From positions 1 to 6,642 of the forward strand of contig ONWI01000245.1 of NCBI GenBank assembly GCA_900321515.1: 6,642 bases of DNA, read 5' to 3'. Position numbers and translations under genes: made by a program. The stretch is from an uncultured Eubacteriales bacterium. Its GTDB lineage: Bacteria; Bacillota; Clostridia; Oscillospirales; Acutalibacteraceae. This document shows positions 5,922 through 6,642 of the stretch, piece after piece; the first letter of the stretch is position 1, and every line of letters begins with the position of its first letter. Below the pieces are notes generated by a model, which saw only the letters and a list, made by a program, of their open reading frames with translations, did not search any database and was not told where the DNA came from.

Positions 5922-6642
5922 ATGAAATACAGCTTTATCGTTCCGGTTTACAATGTTGCGGAATACCTGGAGGACTGCCTTCAGAGCATTCTGAAGCAAA
6001 GCTGCGGGGATTTTGAAGTCATTCTGGTGGACGACGGCTCCACCGATAGCAGTCACGACGTCTGCGACCATTACTGCCGGAAAGACTCCCGCGTGAAATG
6101 CGTTCATAAGCAGAACGAGGGACTGACCATTGCCAGACAGACCGGCGTGCAGGCTGCCGAAGGGAAATATCTGATTTTCGTGGACAGCGACGACCGGATC
6201 AGTGAGAATCTGCTCGCGGAAGTGGAAGCGGTTCTGCTTCAGCGGGAAGTCGATCTTGTCTGCTTCAGCTATTACCTTTCAACGCCTGACGCCGACACAG
6301 CGGTGGCTTTCCCTCTTCCTTCGGGATTTTACGATGCTTCGGATATCAGAGAAAAGGTGTTTCCCGATCTGATTCAGAACCCGCGCGCCGGCTATTTTCC
6401 GCCTTCGGTGTGGGGCAAGGTGTTTGTCAGGGAAAAATATGAACGCACCCAGTTGACCAACGCCAAGGTAAGTATCGCGGAGGATGTCGCGTGTACCGTT
6501 CCTTACATCTGTTCCTGCGCTTCCATGGCGGTGCTCAATCTGCCTCTGTATTATTACGTCAGGCGCGGGACTTCCCTGACCCATGGAAAAACGATTTTCC
6601 CATGGGATGCACCGGAAATTGTTCTGAAGCATATTGAAAAAA
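5922..6642 (+). CDS. Family 2 glycosyltransferase (GT-A fold), 3' end cut by the window
   Basis: Inverting glycosyltransferase, probably adding a sugar during repeat-unit assembly at the cytoplasmic membrane face. The reading frame stays open to the window end, so 240 codons are visible and the C-terminus is missing. The N-terminus MKYSFIVPVYN is typical of the family. The nucleotide-binding VDDGSTD is at 36-42, the metal-binding DSDD is at 88-91, a likely catalytic ED pair is at 187-188, and YYVRRGTSLTH (211-221) matches the end of the GT-A domain in capsule GT2 enzymes. The start ATG lies 8 bases after the polymerase stop. Its Shine-Dalgarno sequence GAGG (5912-5915) overlaps that stop, so translation is probably coupled. 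It is much richer in G+C than the polymerase gene (35 of 60 in 6001-6060). Donor sugar unknown. Confidence 0.92.
   Translation, partial: MKYSFIVPVYNVAEYLEDCLQSILKQSCGDFEVILVDDGSTDSSHDVCDHYCRKDSRVKCVHKQNEGLTIARQTGVQAAEGKYLIFVDSDDRISENLLAEVEAVLLQREVDLVCFSYYLSTPDADTAVAFPLPSGFYDASDIREKVFPDLIQNPRAGYFPPSVWGKVFVREKYERTQLTNAKVSIAEDVACTVPYICSCASMAVLNLPLYYYVRRGTSLTHGKTIFPWDAPEIVLKHIEK

Noticed and set aside
1..6642. CRISPR array, insertion sequence, tRNA, rRNA or defence genes
   Set aside because: I saw no regularly spaced direct repeats, transposase motifs, terminal inverted repeats around a gene, cloverleaf or rRNA-like sequence on either strand.

Overview
The window looks like ordinary chromosomal DNA from a low-to-middle G+C Firmicute, most likely a gut or rumen clostridium of the Oscillospirales/Ruminococcaceae type. 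This rests on strong AGGAGG-type ribosome binding sites, two consensus sigma-A promoters, a cluster of GC-rich short hairpins of the kind scattered through such genomes, and the protein families present. It is an inference; no 16S rRNA or other marker gene is in the window.

Layout. Bases 1-171 hold a cluster of GC-rich hairpins (about 3-83) and then an AT-rich gap. A galactokinase gene, galK, occupies 1353-172 on the minus strand. The 467-base gap 1354-1820 carries two divergent promoters, one driving galK leftward and one driving a polysaccharide operon rightward. The operon promoter is followed by a leader of about 130 bases that can fold in competing ways, one of which hides the Shine-Dalgarno sequence of the first gene.

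The rightward operon, from 1821 to beyond the window end, encodes in order: a monotopic phosphoglycosyl transferase that puts the first sugar phosphate on the lipid carrier; an extended SDR sugar-nucleotide reductase/epimerase resembling S. aureus CapN; a family 4 glycosyltransferase; a Wzy-like polytopic repeat-unit polymerase; and a family 2 glycosyltransferase cut by the window end. The genes are tightly packed (14-base overlap, then gaps of 26, 37 and 8 bases). The set is the core of a Wzx/Wzy-dependent capsule or exopolysaccharide locus. The flippase, chain-length/tyrosine-kinase regulators and remaining transferases are not seen and may lie downstream.

How the genes would work together: the SDR enzyme finishes a nucleotide sugar (possibly a 6-deoxy-N-acetylhexosamine), the phosphoglycosyl transferase loads a sugar phosphate on undecaprenyl phosphate, the GT4 and GT2 enzymes extend the repeat unit on the cytoplasmic face, and the polymerase joins exported units outside. 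galK could feed galactose-1-phosphate towards UDP-galactose, but it has its own promoter and a link to the polymer is only a guess.

I found no mobile element, CRISPR array, tRNA or rRNA, and no clearly new system. The most interesting points are the switch-like operon leader, the Ser-Trp in place of the usual Ser-Pro in the phosphoglycosyl transferase, and the transferase/CapN-like pairing as a clue to the first sugar.
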